Source: Desulfobacteraceae bacterium (lineage in GTDB: Bacteria > Desulfobacterota > Desulfobacteria > Desulfobacterales > Desulfobacteraceae). From it: DNA of 33,842 bases. The translations under genes were made by a program, and so were the position numbers. Where the stretch lies: contig JAAELK010000457.1 in the NCBI GenBank assembly GCA_024226935.1, forward strand, positions 1 to 33,842, in the 5' to 3' direction. Below are positions 14,367 to 23,940 of this stretch, piece by piece. Positions within the stretch are counted from its first letter, which is position 1. Every line of letters begins with the position of its first letter. The notes under the pieces are model-generated. The model did not search any database. It saw only the letters and a program-made list of their open reading frames with translations, and had not been told where the DNA came from.

Positions 14367-15296
14367 TTAAAACCATTCGCGTTTTCGAAACATCATCACA
14401 CCCACAATCGATAAAACTAGAGAAACCATAATAATTGCGGGCAATGCCCATACCGAATTTTCCAGGGGAATAGGTACATTCATACCGAATACACTGGCGA
14501 TTAAGGTTGGAATCATAAGAATAATCGAAATCAAAGTCAGTTGTTTCATCACCACATTCAAATTATTCGATATCACCGATGCAAAAGCATCCATCATTCC
14601 ACTTTGAATATCAGAATAAATTTGAGCCATCTCCAAAGCCTGCTTGTTTTCGATAATGGCATCATCGATCAAGTCCTCATTAATTTCACTGGTTATCTTC
14701 TTTGAGTTTCGAAGCTTTGCCAATACAATTTCGTTGGCCTTAATCGAGGTGATAAAATAGACCAGGCACTTCTCCATTTTTAAAAGCTGGTTCAACTCCC
14801 TGTTTTTAATCGATCGTTCAAGGTCCTGCTCAATAAGAGCGGTTTGCCGATTTATTTGCTTCAAATATTTAAGGTAGATATTACCTGATCGTAAAAAAAG
14901 TCTCAAAATAAAATTAACCACATCCGAAATCTGACTATATTGTTCCCGGAAGGGTGAAGCCTGCTCGATGGGCAAAATCTCATTATTCTGCAAACATAAG
15001 GTCAAGGTAAAATCCTTGGAAACATATATACCCAAAGGAATAGTCTGAAACGGAATACCATTATTCGAACTTTCCACAGGCACACGCATAATCACCAAAG
15101 ACCAATCGTCATCGAATTCAACCCTGGATCGTTCATCGGCATCTAAAATATCTTTAATGATATCTGTGGGCAAACCGAACTCTTCTTCGAGTCTTCCAAT
15201 TTCTTCTGCTGTGGGTTGAGTAACATTTATCCAACACCCTTTTTCAGCTTTGGGGATTTCTATATACCCTCCAAAAGTTTTAAAAATCTTGATCAT
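14367..15296 (-). CDS. corA: CorA-family divalent metal ion transporter
   Basis: This 309-residue protein has the CorA layout: a large cytosolic alpha/beta N-terminal domain, a long helix (about 130-245), and two C-terminal membrane helices. The pore signature GMN lies at residues 271-273 in ASVFGMNVP, followed by the short periplasmic loop and the second helix, ending in the basic RKREWF. It should carry magnesium (or Co/Ni) inward down the electrical gradient as a pentamer. The ribosome-binding site AAGGAG lies six bases before the ATG. It is monocistronic. Confidence 0.9.
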   Translation of the reverse strand: MIKIFKTFGGYIEIPKAEKGCWINVTQPTAEEIGRLEEEFGLPTDIIKDILDADERSRVEFDDDWSLVIMRVPVESSNNGIPFQTIPLGIYVSKDFTLTLCLQNNEILPIEQASPFREQYSQISDVVNFILRLFLRSGNIYLKYLKQINRQTALIEQDLERSIKNRELNQLLKMEKCLVYFITSIKANEIVLAKLRNSKKITSEINEDLIDDAIIENKQALEMAQIYSDIQSGMMDAFASVISNNLNVVMKQLTLISIILMIPTLIASVFGMNVPIPLENSVWALPAIIMVSLVLSIVGVMMFRKREWF

Positions 15297-15485
15297 TTTT
15301 TCTCCTTATAATACGAACCACCGGACAGCATTAGTCAAATTATTCAATTTCATCCCAATGCCGCGTTTTTTTTCTTTTAAAACCAACACCAATATCAAGG
15401 CAAATTTTATCTGTATTTTAAGCGCCACTTTCTTCTATTGTTTTTTATTTTACCTGGGACTATTACCACAGACTATTCAAAAACA
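15297..15485. other. Intergenic stretch between sstT and corA
   Basis: Together with the terminator at 15486-15526 this makes a 316-base gap. An 87-codon plus-strand frame here (15250-15513) overlaps the corA start and runs into the terminator, with no family resemblance. I see no gene. Confidence 0.5.
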
Positions 15486-15526
15486 AAAACCCCATTTAAC
15501 CTTGGCAGGTTAAACGGGGTTTTTTT
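15486..15526 (-). terminator. Terminator downstream of sstT
   Basis: AAAACCCC and TTTAACC (15486-15501) pair with GGTTAAA and GGGGTTTT (15508-15523) around a short loop, with a single mismatch. Seven T follow on the plus strand and five on the minus strand. It lies about 90 bases after the sstT stop codon. Confidence 0.8.
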
Positions 15527-15612
15527 ACTGATTATTGGTGATTGAGTTAATGCAGATACCTACCCGAAATGACAGGGCAAAACTATCTTTACAATACGTA
15601 TTCTTCAGATTT

Positions 15613-16824
15613 TCAATTTTGAACAGCCATATCGGAAGCTGCTGTAAAAACAACATCCGTGGAACTATTTAAGGCGGTTTCAGCAGAATCCTGAATTACA
15701 CCGATTATAAATCCTGCAGCAACAACTTCCATTGAAATTTCATTGGGAATACCGAAAAGACTACATGCAAGGGGAATAAGAAGCAAAGATCCTCCCGCCA
15801 CACCGGAGGCTCCACATGCAGAAACCGAAGCGACCATGCTAAGAAGGACTGCAGTAGCCATATCAACTTTTATTCCCAGTGTATGAACCGCAGCCAAAGT
15901 CAGAACGGTAATGGTTATGGCAGCACCTCCCATATTAATAGTTGCACCGAGAGGAATAGAAACAGAATAGGTATCTTTATTCAAGTTTAATCTTTCACAT
16001 AGATCCATATTTACAGGAATGTTTGCCGCTGAACTCCTGGTAAAAAATGCAGTTACCCCGCTTTCCCGCAAACATTTAAAAATCAGTGGGTATGGATTTC
16101 TTCTGATTTTTGCAAACACGATAAGTGGATTTATTATAAGAACTATAATAAACATGGAACCCAATAAAACCTGGATAAGATGAGTATAACCTGCAAGGGC
16201 TGAAAAGCCTGTAGCAGCAACAGTTTTAGAAACAAGACCAAAAATCCCCAGGGGTGCAAAACGAATTACCAGTCTCACAACGTCGGAGACAGCATTGGAG
16301 ATGTCGCTTAGGGCTGTTTTTGTAGATTCCGAACCATTTTTAAAGGCCACGCCCAGAACAAGGGCCCAGGCAAGAATACCGATATAGTTAGCGGTTACAA
16401 TTGCGTTTATGGGATTATCAACCATTTTGAAAAGCAAGGTATGTAATACTTCTCCAATACCGTTGGGAGGAGTTATTGTACTGGTTGTCGCAACAAGGGA
16501 TAAGGTGGTTGGAAACATAAAACTCATGGTTACAGCAACCAGAGCCGACATAAAAGTTCCTAACAGGTAGAGAAAAATGATTGAACGCATATTCGTGTTG
16601 GCACCACTTCGTTGATTTGCAATTGATGCTGCTACAATAACAAAGACAAGGACTGGCGCTACAGCCTTAAGCGCACCGACAAACAGATCACCAAACAGCC
16701 CCGCAGACCTAGCGATATCCGGTGCAACAACAGCAAGAACACCACCTATAAGGATCCCCATAATAATTTGCATTACTAAATTGCCCGATGTAATCTTTTT
16801 CAAAACACTTGATAGTTGCTTCAT
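15613..16824 (-). CDS. sstT: Sodium:serine/threonine symporter SstT
   Basis: This 403-residue membrane protein of the dicarboxylate/amino acid:cation symporter (DAACS) family closely follows SstT. Recognisable parts are the N-terminal helix [13 protein letters not shown], the re-entrant loop [18 protein letters not shown], the helix-7 segment [18 protein letters not shown] (NMGG, sodium site), and [22 protein letters not shown] in hairpin 2. It should import serine and threonine with sodium, fitting a marine cell. The ribosome-binding site is AGGAAA just ahead of the ATG. It is transcribed alone and ends at the hairpin at 15486-15526. Confidence 0.92.
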   Translation of the reverse strand: MKQLSSVLKKITSGNLVMQIIMGILIGGVLAVVAPDIARSAGLFGDLFVGALKAVAPVLVFVIVAASIANQRSGANTNMRSIIFLYLLGTFMSALVAVTMSFMFPTTLSLVATTSTITPPNGIGEVLHTLLFKMVDNPINAIVTANYIGILAWALVLGVAFKNGSESTKTALSDISNAVSDVVRLVIRFAPLGIFGLVSKTVAATGFSALAGYTHLIQVLLGSMFIIVLIINPLIVFAKIRRNPYPLIFKCLRESGVTAFFTRSSAANIPVNMDLCERLNLNKDTYSVSIPLGATINMGGAAITITVLTLAAVHTLGIKVDMATAVLLSMVASVSACGASGVAGGSLLLIPLACSLFGIPNEISMEVVAAGFIIGVIQDSAETALNSSTDVVFTAASDMAVQN

Positions 16825-17462
16825 AGCTTTTCCTAATATAAATTATTTTTCCCAAAACGCAAAAAAAGAACCCGGATTTACTCATTTACATATTATGATT
16901 CTTACCCTTCCATCCATACAAAATCCACAGATTATGGAATTGAAAGACAGCACACCTTATATAAATACACCGATGCCTTTTTTTCGTGACAACAAACACC
17001 CAGGACCTCTCGGAAACGCATCCACGCCTCCACAAATAAAATGCATATTTAATAAAAAAACAGCGTTTGTCAATAATTACTTTTTTTTTATTAATCTATT
17101 CCAGGCCTTATCAATGTTTTATTTGATCTATATAAATATATTCAGAAGCAAATTTGATAAAAACATCAAATTCAATCCAAACTCAAAATTAGTATTTATC
17201 CGATGGGAATTTAACTTTAAAATGAAACAAAACACAAATTAATAAAAGAAGCGAAATTAGAATAAAACAGGAAAACGGCTCACAAATGAAAAAAACAAAG
17301 AGTGAGAGAAACTCTTTAACAATTTTAAATTATAAGATATATCAATTTCTGGAAAGCAATACACCTATTGATAGAACAGGCTTTATAAGCATTTAAATTG
17401 TTTCTCAAACCTCTTTATTTCATACCATACCTGCAAATTTAATTTAATTGTGCATATAATGC
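16825..17462. other. Long AT-rich intergenic region, no gene seen
   Basis: A 153-codon plus-strand frame starts inside sstT and covers much of this region, but its composition (rich in Asn, Ile and Phe, no domain) and the lack of a ribosome-binding site argue against a gene. The only structure noted is a hairpin, AAAGAGT (17297-17303) with ACTCTTT (17311-17317). The region includes the promoter side of sstT. Confidence 0.55.
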
Positions 17463-17497
17463 AAAAAGGACAGGAAAAAAACTCCCCTGCCCTTTTT
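17463..17497 (-). terminator. Terminator downstream of the acyl-CoA dehydrogenase gene
   Basis: AAAAAGG and CAGG (17463-17474) pair with CCTG and CCTTTTT (17486-17497) with one mismatch. T-runs occur on both strands. It lies about 50 bases beyond the stop codon at 17550. Confidence 0.8.
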
Positions 17498-17549
17498 GTA
17501 TGGTCAATATTTTTACTATCAAAAATCGCCTGTTAAATCGGACAGATCA

Positions 17550-19361
17550 TTATCCGGCAAAGGCTGCATCCGGCATCGCCATAATAGACGGAATATTGCC
17601 CTGGAGAGCTTCCATCTTGCCCATGGTCGCAGGTAATACCCAGGTAATAAAATACTCGGCTGTTTTTACCTGGCCCTGGTAAAAAGCTTCATCTTTTTTC
17701 TTGGCCTTGGCAATTTTTGGAGCGGCCACAACAGCACGCCAGAGCTCCAACCATGCCAGACATACATCCCCTGCAACATCCAGGAAAGGATGTGCCGTTG
17801 CAAAAGCATCCAATACTTTTTCCGACATGGCAGTCATACCCATGTGCATGGCAACTTCACCCAGTTTATTCACAGCCAACTCTACCTTAACAGCCAATTT
17901 TTCCAAACCTTCAATCTGCTTGGCTTGGGCAATGGTCTTATTCATTTCACCCAAAAGATCCATGAAAGGCTTACCTTTTTTAAGTCCTAATTTTCGACCC
18001 AGAAGATCCATGGCTTGAATTCCATTAGTGCCTTCATAGATAGAAGTAATCTTACAATCTCGAAGCAGCTGTTCCTGGGGATATTCCTGGATAAATCCAT
18101 ACCCCCCATAAATCTGGACACCCTGAACACAAACCTCAAAGGACCGATCGGTACAATATGACTTGACGATGGGAGTTAAAAATTCAATCAGGCCATCATA
18201 CTTATCTCTTTGCTCATCGGTTTCGGCAATCCTGACCTTATCAAAACAAAGAGCAGTATAATAAAGCAATGACCGCATTCCGTCTACATAGGCCTTCATG
18301 GACATGAGCTGACGTTTAACATCGGGATGGTTGATGATGGCAACCGGCTTGGAATCTTTTTCAAATATTTTCGTAAGATCAGTACCCTGAACCCGCTCCT
18401 TGGCATAATTAACCGCATTAATATAGGAAGCTGTGGCAAAGCTGAACCCTTGTAGGCCGACACCTAAACGTGCCTCATTCATCATGACAAACATGGCCTT
18501 CATGCCCTTGTTTTCTTCTCCTAAAAGCTCTCCAATGCAATTGCCCTTGGAACCAAAGGCCAAAGAAGCCGTGGTATTACCATGGATTCCCATTTTTTTC
18601 TCAAGTCCTGTACAGATAACATCATTTGACTCACCGATACTGCCATCCTTATTTACCAGATATTTAGGAACAAGAAACAAGGAAATTCCCTTGGTACCAG
18701 CAGGCGCGCCTTCAATTCTGGCCAATACCGGATGGATGATATTTTCAGTCATATTCTGGTCGCCACCGGAAATAAATATCTTATTTCCGGTTATGGTAAA
18801 AGTACCATCATCATTGCGTTTGGCCGTGCTGGTGAGATTGCCCACATCGGAACCGGCTTCAGGTTCTGTCAAACACATGGTGCCGGCCCATTTACCAGTG
18901 TATAAATTTTTCAGATAAATCTGTTTTTGTTCATCGGTACCAAACTCTTCCACAAGCTTACCAGCTCCATGGGTGAGGCCTGGGTACATCTGAAAAGCAC
19001 AATTTGCACCGACAAACAATTCACCTGCCGTCGTGGCCAACACCCGGGGCATGCCCTGACCACCAAAATCCGGATCATCGCACATGGCAAGCCATTCCCC
19101 TTCACAATAAAGCTTATAGGCCTTGTGAAAAGATTCTGGTACTGTTACCAGACCATTAGCCAGAGAACAGCCCTGTTCGTCCCCATCCTTGTTTGTGGGC
19201 AATAATTCTTTTACTGCCAGATTTCTAGCTTCAGAAGCCACCATATCCATGGTCTTCTTATTAAAATCTTCGAACAATTCATAATTTGCCAGGTCTGAAG
19301 CTGACAGCATTTCATGAAGAACAAATTCCTGATCCCGTCTATCTGCGATTGATTGGGCCAT
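17550..19361 (-). CDS. Long-form acyl-CoA dehydrogenase (DmdC/FadE-like)
   Basis: This 603-residue flavoprotein has an extra C-terminal domain beyond the usual 380 residues, as in 3-methylmercaptopropionyl-CoA dehydrogenase DmdC and mycobacterial FadE5-type enzymes. Visible elements: N-terminal helical domain; middle beta domain with MCLTEPEAGSDVG and ITGNKIFISGGDQ; the RVQG and INHPDVKRQLM flavin-side helices; the catalytic-base region SIYEGTNGIQAMDLLGRK; and the C-terminal domain about 470-600. It oxidises an acyl-CoA to the enoyl-CoA; the chain preference cannot be read. The TetR regulator lies 25 bases upstream in the same operon, with an AAAGGAG ribosome-binding site for this gene. No electron-transfer flavoprotein genes are adjacent. 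Confidence 0.9.
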   Translation of the reverse strand: MAQSIADRRDQEFVLHEMLSASDLANYELFEDFNKKTMDMVASEARNLAVKELLPTNKDGDEQGCSLANGLVTVPESFHKAYKLYCEGEWLAMCDDPDFGGQGMPRVLATTAGELFVGANCAFQMYPGLTHGAGKLVEEFGTDEQKQIYLKNLYTGKWAGTMCLTEPEAGSDVGNLTSTAKRNDDGTFTITGNKIFISGGDQNMTENIIHPVLARIEGAPAGTKGISLFLVPKYLVNKDGSIGESNDVICTGLEKKMGIHGNTTASLAFGSKGNCIGELLGEENKGMKAMFVMMNEARLGVGLQGFSFATASYINAVNYAKERVQGTDLTKIFEKDSKPVAIINHPDVKRQLMSMKAYVDGMRSLLYYTALCFDKVRIAETDEQRDKYDGLIEFLTPIVKSYCTDRSFEVCVQGVQIYGGYGFIQEYPQEQLLRDCKITSIYEGTNGIQAMDLLGRKLGLKKGKPFMDLLGEMNKTIAQAKQIEGLEKLAVKVELAVNKLGEVAMHMGMTAMSEKVLDAFATAHPFLDVAGDVCLAWLELWRAVVAAPKIAKAKKKDEAFYQGQVKTAEYFITWVLPATMGKMEALQGNIPSIMAMPDAAFAG

Positions 19362-19386
19362 TGTCTATCTCTCCTTTACACTGATA

Positions 19387-19998
19387 TTAATTTAAAATCC
19401 CATTGGTAAACATATCAAAAATCATGGAAAGCCGTTTGTTCAATCCTGACTCATCTTCATCCCGGAACAAGGATGACCAGGCGGCAGAGTGAACAATATC
19501 ACTGAACAGGGCAGCCATATCCCTGGAGGAATAGGACTTAAATTTCCCCTTGTCAATACCTTGATCAAATATATCCTGGAACAGGCTTACCATTTTTTCA
19601 TGGAAGGTGTTGACCTTCTCATTAAGTTTAGGCATGACCACAGCATCGATATTGCTTCGCTCTGAAATATAAATCCGGACCACCTCCCTGTTGGCTCTAT
19701 AAAAAGCTGCCTGGGCAAACAAAGAGGATTTAAGTTTATCGCATACCCCCATTTTTTGGTTTTGACTGATCTCAAACAAAATTTGCCCCAGATCACGAAC
19801 CCTATTAATAACCAGTTCATGGTAAATCTCTTTTTTCCCTGGGAAATATTTATAAATAGTGCCCAGGGGATATTGAGACACTTTGCTGATCCTGGCCATC
19901 GTGGTGCTGTGAAAACCTCTGGATGCAAATATTTCAAGGGCGGTTTCCAGTATCTCACTTCGTTTTCTTAAATCATCCCGTTCTTTTCTGGTTAACAT
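19387..19998 (-). CDS. TetR/AcrR-family repressor of the acyl-CoA dehydrogenase operon
   Basis: A 203-residue regulator from the ATG at 19998; the frame is open to an ATG at 20025 (212 residues). I prefer the inner start because GGAG lies 10 bases ahead of it and because the outer ATG sits within the operator palindrome. The DNA-binding helix-turn-helix is typical: ILETALEIFASRGFHSTTMARIS, then PLGTIYKYFPGKKEIYHEL. The C-terminal ligand pocket is variable, as usual. TetR proteins beside acyl-CoA dehydrogenase genes commonly sense acyl-CoA or fatty acids, so it probably represses its own operon until such a ligand appears. The final helix reads RLSMIFDMFTNGIL. Confidence 0.88.
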   Translation of the reverse strand: MLTRKERDDLRKRSEILETALEIFASRGFHSTTMARISKVSQYPLGTIYKYFPGKKEIYHELVINRVRDLGQILFEISQNQKMGVCDKLKSSLFAQAAFYRANREVVRIYISERSNIDAVVMPKLNEKVNTFHEKMVSLFQDIFDQGIDKGKFKSYSSRDMAALFSDIVHSAAWSSLFRDEDESGLNKRLSMIFDMFTNGILN

Positions 19999-20024
19999 CC
20001 CCATGGTTCTCCATTGCTGTTTCA

Positions 20025-20048
20025 TTTATAGAATGCTTATTCTATAAA
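20025..20048. promoter_or_regulatory. Palindromic operator for the TetR regulator
   Basis: The half-site TTTATAGAAT (20025-20034) is matched perfectly by ATTCTATAAA (20039-20048) with a four-base centre. The 10-base arms are typical of TetR operators. It covers the -10 box of the leftward promoter, which implies repression by blocking polymerase. Confidence 0.8.
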
Positions 20049-20069
20049 CAGAAGTTTTGTTTTTGTCAA
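20041..20069 (-). promoter_or_regulatory. Sigma70 promoter of the tetR/acyl-CoA dehydrogenase operon
   Basis: On the minus strand TTGACA (20069-20064) is followed after exactly 17 bases by TATAGA (20046-20041). The -10 box lies inside the palindromic operator. Confidence 0.8.
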
Positions 20070-20173
20070 GCTAATTCAGGCAATAAAATTCTATAGCAAT
20101 TTTTATTTGCCTGTTTTAGGCACATTACAAAGATATTTTTTAACAACCTGCTTTAACCAAGAGCATTTTTTAC

Positions 20174-20202
20174 TTGACACAAAAAAAACATCTGACTAAT
20201 AA
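20174..20202 (+). promoter_or_regulatory. Probable promoter of the DUF2147 gene
   Basis: TTGACA (20174-20179) and TAATAA (20197-20202) are separated by 17 bases. A small palindrome, ACAATA-TATTGT, follows around 20202-20214 near the expected transcription start and could bind a regulator. Confidence 0.55.
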
Positions 20203-20262
20203 CAATAATATTGTCTAATGTTTTCTTTTTTTTTGAAAATCTAACCCATTGGAGAGTACTTT

Positions 20263-20709
20263 ATGAAAACCATGTTCAAGCTCGGTGTCATTCCAATTAT
20301 TTTTTCTTTATGCTTAATCTGTTCTTCTTTTGCCCAGGCAACCATTGTGGGAAAATGGAAAACCATTGACGATGAAACCAATGAGCCAAAATCCATCGTA
20401 GAAATTTTTGAAAAAGACGGGAAATATTACGGTAAAATCGTTAAGCTTTTTCTCAAAAAAGATGCCGATCAAAATCCTACATGTGACAAATGCGACAGTG
20501 ATGATCCCAGAAAAGATGAGCCTACCCTTGGCATGGAGATTATCCGGGGACTTCAACCCACCGGAGATACCTTCTCACGGGGAACCATTTTAGATCCCAA
20601 AAAAGGCAAGGAATATAAGTGCAAACTCTGGAGGGAAGGAGACTTACTCAAGGTAAAGGGAAGCTTTTTGTTTATCTCCCGCACCCAGACCTGGCATCTT
20701 GTAAAATAA
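20263..20709 (+). CDS. Exported DUF2147-family protein
   Basis: A 148-residue protein with a signal peptide ending near SSFAQA. The mature part matches the DUF2147 family, a small lipocalin-like beta barrel of unknown role: it opens with IVGKWKTIDDETNEPKSIVEI, continues with GKYYGKIVKLF, has the conserved mid segment LGMEIIRGLQP, then GTILDPKKGKEYKCKLW, and closes with GSFLFISRTQTWHLV. Two cysteines in NPTCDKCDS could form a periplasmic disulfide or bind metal. The start has GGAGAG 8-9 bases upstream. Convergent with the molybdopterin enzyme gene; the two stops are 7 bases apart. Confidence 0.85.
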   Translation: MKTMFKLGVIPIIFSLCLICSSFAQATIVGKWKTIDDETNEPKSIVEIFEKDGKYYGKIVKLFLKKDADQNPTCDKCDSDDPRKDEPTLGMEIIRGLQPTGDTFSRGTILDPKKGKEYKCKLWREGDLLKVKGSFLFISRTQTWHLVK

Positions 20710-20716
20710 AAAAACT

Positions 20717-22708
20717 TTAAACAGGTTTAAGGGGTTTCAAGGTACAAAAACTATCATAATAGGCTGCCTGACCACCCATATCCGACACCCTGGAATCTGT
20801 CAAAAAATTAACAGCACCGCTTTTATGCCAGTATCCCTGGTACATGAAAGCGGTGCTGTCACATATGGATTCATCCACACAAACCATTGCCCCAAGATAA
20901 GCTTTTTTCCCGCAGACATCTACCCGCTCTCCCTGAAAAACCGCAAACTGCCTGGCAGTTTTTCCATTAATATAGACTATAGGAATTTTATTTTCATCCA
21001 TAAACCCCTGGGAATGCATGGTATCTTTGGCATGACAGGTAAGCAACCGCAGGGGAAATTGTGGACTGGGAGCCTGTGGTGGGATAAATCGGGGCAAGGC
21101 ACTTAAGCCATCTGCCAACGCTTTCTCACTATAAATTTCGATTTTACCCGACGGGGTTAAAAATTGTTTTTCTTCCCAGGCAATTTTATGGGCCTTGATC
21201 TGAATATACTCAGATTCAAGCCCGGTAAGTTCCCGGCATACACAGGTCTCGGCCAGGAGCGGGGCCACACACTGATCCAAATATTGGGCAGATGAATCAA
21301 ACCCCAGATGATCAATCCCTATTCTTCTGGATAGTTCCAGGAAGAACTCAAATTCAGGCAGAATAGTATCCGGTGGGTCAACAGCTTTCTGGGAATAATT
21401 TAGCACCGGAGAATACATAGAGCTTGCAAAAATATCTTCCTGCTCAAACACAAAGGCTGCCGGCAGAACAATATCTGCATGGGATGCCGTATCTGTCATA
21501 AAATGATCAAAGACCACCTTGAAATCAATTTTTGAAAATTCTCGCACCGTGGTAAACAGATCAGGACTCTGGACCAGGGGATTACCACTGGATACAAAGG
21601 CTGCCTTAATGGGAGGGTTTGAAACCCCTTCCAGAAAAGCACCCAACTTTGGTGCCGGAAAAGTCCGGGTCTGGGTGGCAAATTGTTGACTCTTTTTTTC
21701 AGGAAAATTTAAAAAAGGTGCCAGGGATTTTGATGCATAATTCACCCCGGCACCTTTTTTTCCTATATGACCTGCAAGAGCTGCAAGAGCATCAATACAC
21801 CGGATATTGTTTCCCCCGTTTTCATACCGTTGCATCCCATATCCAATATAGATGGCGGATGGATCAGTGGTAGCATATTCAATGGCAAGAGTTTCAATTT
21901 TATCTGCCGCAATCCCGGTAATATCAGAAGCGACATCCGTTGTGAATTCAGATAAATATCTCTTGAACCTCTTAAATCCAAGAACATATTTTCTTACAAA
22001 TTCTCCATCCACCAAGTTTTTTTGAATCAATACATTAGTCATGGCAAGGGCAAGAACTCCATCCGTTGATGGAACAATGGAAATATGCTCATCAAAAGCC
22101 CTGGCAGTAGCTGTTTGCACCGGATCAATCACAATCACTTTTGTCCCCTGCTTTCGGGCTTGAACCAAAAGAGACTGGAGATGGATACTTGTATGTTTTG
22201 GATTTCTTCCCCAGAGAATCACCAATTTTGAATTTAATATATCCCCGGGTTCATGCCCCCGGGACTGCCCAAAATCGTACCCTTGAGCAGCAATACCGGC
22301 TCCCCAGCACAGGCTCCCCTCAAACCGGGTATCTCCTCCAAGGCTATTAAAAAAAATACTCTGTATTCTGGCCTTTAATCCCCCATATCCGCCACTGGTA
22401 TAATTTAATATGGCAGTGTTGCCATATTTTTTTTTAATCAAGGTCAATTTTTCTATTATTTTATCAAATACTTCTTCATAGGATGCTTTAACAAATTGAT
22501 TGTTCTTTTTTATTAAAGGATACAAAAGCCTATCCTTATGAACAAGGCAATCCAAAAGATTTTTTCCCTTTTTACAAACAAAGCCCCGGGTCACAGGATG
22601 ATTAGGGTCCCCCTGGAGAGAAACAACTCTATTATCATCAACTACTACCAGAAACCGACACAGATCAAAACAATCCATGGAGCAGGAAACCATTACCTGT
22701 TTTTTCAT
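20717..22708 (-). CDS. Molybdopterin-dependent oxidoreductase, DMSO-reductase family
   Basis: This 663-residue enzyme has an N-terminal [4Fe-4S] site (Cys9, Cys13, Cys17 and Cys45, the last in GFVCKKG) and bis-molybdopterin guanine dinucleotide domains: LVILWGRNPKHTS, IVIDPVQTATA, YGMQRYENGGNN, FVSSGNPLVQSP and DIVLPAAFVFEQED. The likely molybdenum-side residue is Cys134 in GSLCWGAG. No Tat or Sec signal is seen, so it is probably cytosolic. Length and motifs are closest to the stand-alone YyaE/YoaE-type group of unknown substrate rather than to formate dehydrogenase or polysulfide reductase, which have partner subunits. No iron-sulfur or membrane-anchor subunit lies nearby. An AAAGGA site lies upstream of the ATG. 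Confidence 0.85.
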   Translation of the reverse strand: MKKQVMVSCSMDCFDLCRFLVVVDDNRVVSLQGDPNHPVTRGFVCKKGKNLLDCLVHKDRLLYPLIKKNNQFVKASYEEVFDKIIEKLTLIKKKYGNTAILNYTSGGYGGLKARIQSIFFNSLGGDTRFEGSLCWGAGIAAQGYDFGQSRGHEPGDILNSKLVILWGRNPKHTSIHLQSLLVQARKQGTKVIVIDPVQTATARAFDEHISIVPSTDGVLALAMTNVLIQKNLVDGEFVRKYVLGFKRFKRYLSEFTTDVASDITGIAADKIETLAIEYATTDPSAIYIGYGMQRYENGGNNIRCIDALAALAGHIGKKGAGVNYASKSLAPFLNFPEKKSQQFATQTRTFPAPKLGAFLEGVSNPPIKAAFVSSGNPLVQSPDLFTTVREFSKIDFKVVFDHFMTDTASHADIVLPAAFVFEQEDIFASSMYSPVLNYSQKAVDPPDTILPEFEFFLELSRRIGIDHLGFDSSAQYLDQCVAPLLAETCVCRELTGLESEYIQIKAHKIAWEEKQFLTPSGKIEIYSEKALADGLSALPRFIPPQAPSPQFPLRLLTCHAKDTMHSQGFMDENKIPIVYINGKTARQFAVFQGERVDVCGKKAYLGAMVCVDESICDSTAFMYQGYWHKSGAVNFLTDSRVSDMGGQAAYYDSFCTLKPLKPV

Positions 22709-23227
22709 GGGGATTTATTCCTTTAAATTACTATTGTACATTCAAGTCCGGCAATTCAGACACACGATGTCCGATAATTGCCTCAACAAATTTCAAACAA
22801 GACGGTAACATTTTCTTCCCCATAAAGGATCTGGTCTGTCTTGTTTACAATGCTTACCATCTTATATTCCAAAATTCATCTTCTATTGGATCATCTATTA
22901 AATACCAAAAAATTTTAGTATAATACAACCCCTTTTATAACCTGCTCCAACACATCCTTTTATCATTTATCAACTGTCTGCAATCTGTGTACATTAACCA
23001 CCTGACCTTTGGGATTCTCATATATTAGCGGATTTAAGCTTCGTCACAAAATTCCATTTTTTTAATTGCATTTTATCTGTTTTCCTTATAAAATTTTGTT
23101 GGCTTTTATTCACCCAAATCCATGTAATGGAAAAAGCGGAGCTATTTGAAAAATAGACGGCAGTAAAAGTTTTGACCCAGGAAAATAACCTTGCGATATA
23201 AAAGCATGATAAGAAAGGAAAAAAAAA
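22709..23227. other. Intergenic region, no gene seen
   Basis: This 519-base region between divergent genes is AT-rich. On the minus strand, short open stretches near 22745-22870 are broken by stops. An inverted repeat GGCAATT (about 22754) with AATTGCC (about 22776) is the only structure noted. A minus-strand frame at 23018-23239 has no ribosome-binding site or recognisable content. Confidence 0.5.
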
Positions 23228-23818
23228 TTGAAGAACCAAATAACTTCGATCACTGACTATTTTATAGAGCTTGATGCTTTAAAGCTCATTGACCGTCGCA
23301 CCTATATTAATGGAGGTGATCGCGTTGAAAATTCAGCAGAACATTCATGGCACCTGGCTATGGCTTGCTGGTCTATATCTAAAAGTTTTCAACTGAATTT
23401 GTCTGAAGAAAAGCTTTTAAAACTTGCACTGGTCCACGACTTAGGTGAAATTGATGCCGGAGATACTTTTCTCTACTCATCTAGGAGAAATTCAGCGCAT
23501 ACTGCTGAACGCAAATGTATAAAACGTATGGAAAGCCACCAAGGCAATGGCATCTCTGATCTTTCTGAATTATGGGAAGAGCAAGAAACCGGCAATAGCA
23601 TGGAAGCAAAGCTGATAAAGGCCGTTGATAGGCTTTTACCTTTTCTTCACAATCTTTACAGTAAGGGTAAAACCTGGCAAAAATTAAAAATTAAAAGCTC
23701 GCAAGTATTAAAGGCACATGCATTCATTGCAGATGATTTTCCTGAAATTCACTCTTGGATCCTTGATAAAATTCAAATGGCGGTACAAGAGGGCTGGCTA
23801 AATGACTCTGATATATAG
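23228..23818 (+). CDS. HD-domain phosphohydrolase (YfbR/HDDC2-like)
   Basis: This 196-residue protein begins on TTG; AAGGA lies about 10 bases upstream and no better start is in frame. The metal-binding HD motifs are intact: RVENSAEHSWHLA (His39), LALVHDLGEIDAGD (His70, Asp71), and a late aspartate in IKAVDRLLPFLHN. This arrangement matches the HD_3 group that includes 5'-deoxynucleotidases YfbR and HDDC2, so it probably removes phosphate from (deoxy)nucleoside monophosphates. It is the first of a row of small plus-strand genes with non-ATG starts and lower GC, which may have arrived together. Confidence 0.82.
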   Translation: MKNQITSITDYFIELDALKLIDRRTYINGGDRVENSAEHSWHLAMACWSISKSFQLNLSEEKLLKLALVHDLGEIDAGDTFLYSSRRNSAHTAERKCIKRMESHQGNGISDLSELWEEQETGNSMEAKLIKAVDRLLPFLHNLYSKGKTWQKLKIKSSQVLKAHAFIADDFPEIHSWILDKIQMAVQEGWLNDSDI

Positions 23819-23877
23819 AATAACCGCCATGGGCGGACCAGGGGTTTTACCCTTGCTTCCGCTCACAACAAAGATTG

Positions 23878-23903
23878 AAACTCTCTCCCGATATCGAGAG
23901 TTT
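23878..23903. repeat. Hairpin between the HD and MBL genes
   Basis: AAACTCTC (23878-23885) pairs with GAGAGTTT (23896-23903) over a 10-base loop. It is not followed by a T-run, so it is more likely a processing or stabilising stem than a terminator. Confidence 0.4.
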
Positions 23904-23940
23904 CATATAAAATATAAAGGTTTAAAAAATTTCAACGAAA

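Noticed and set aside
16781-17242. 153-codon frame in the gap after sstT
   Set aside because: It begins within sstT, is dominated by Asn/Phe/Ile/Lys from AT-rich sequence, and has no ribosome-binding site or motif.
18433-18918. 161-codon plus-strand frame inside the acyl-CoA dehydrogenase gene
   Set aside because: Antisense to a strongly supported enzyme; no start signal.
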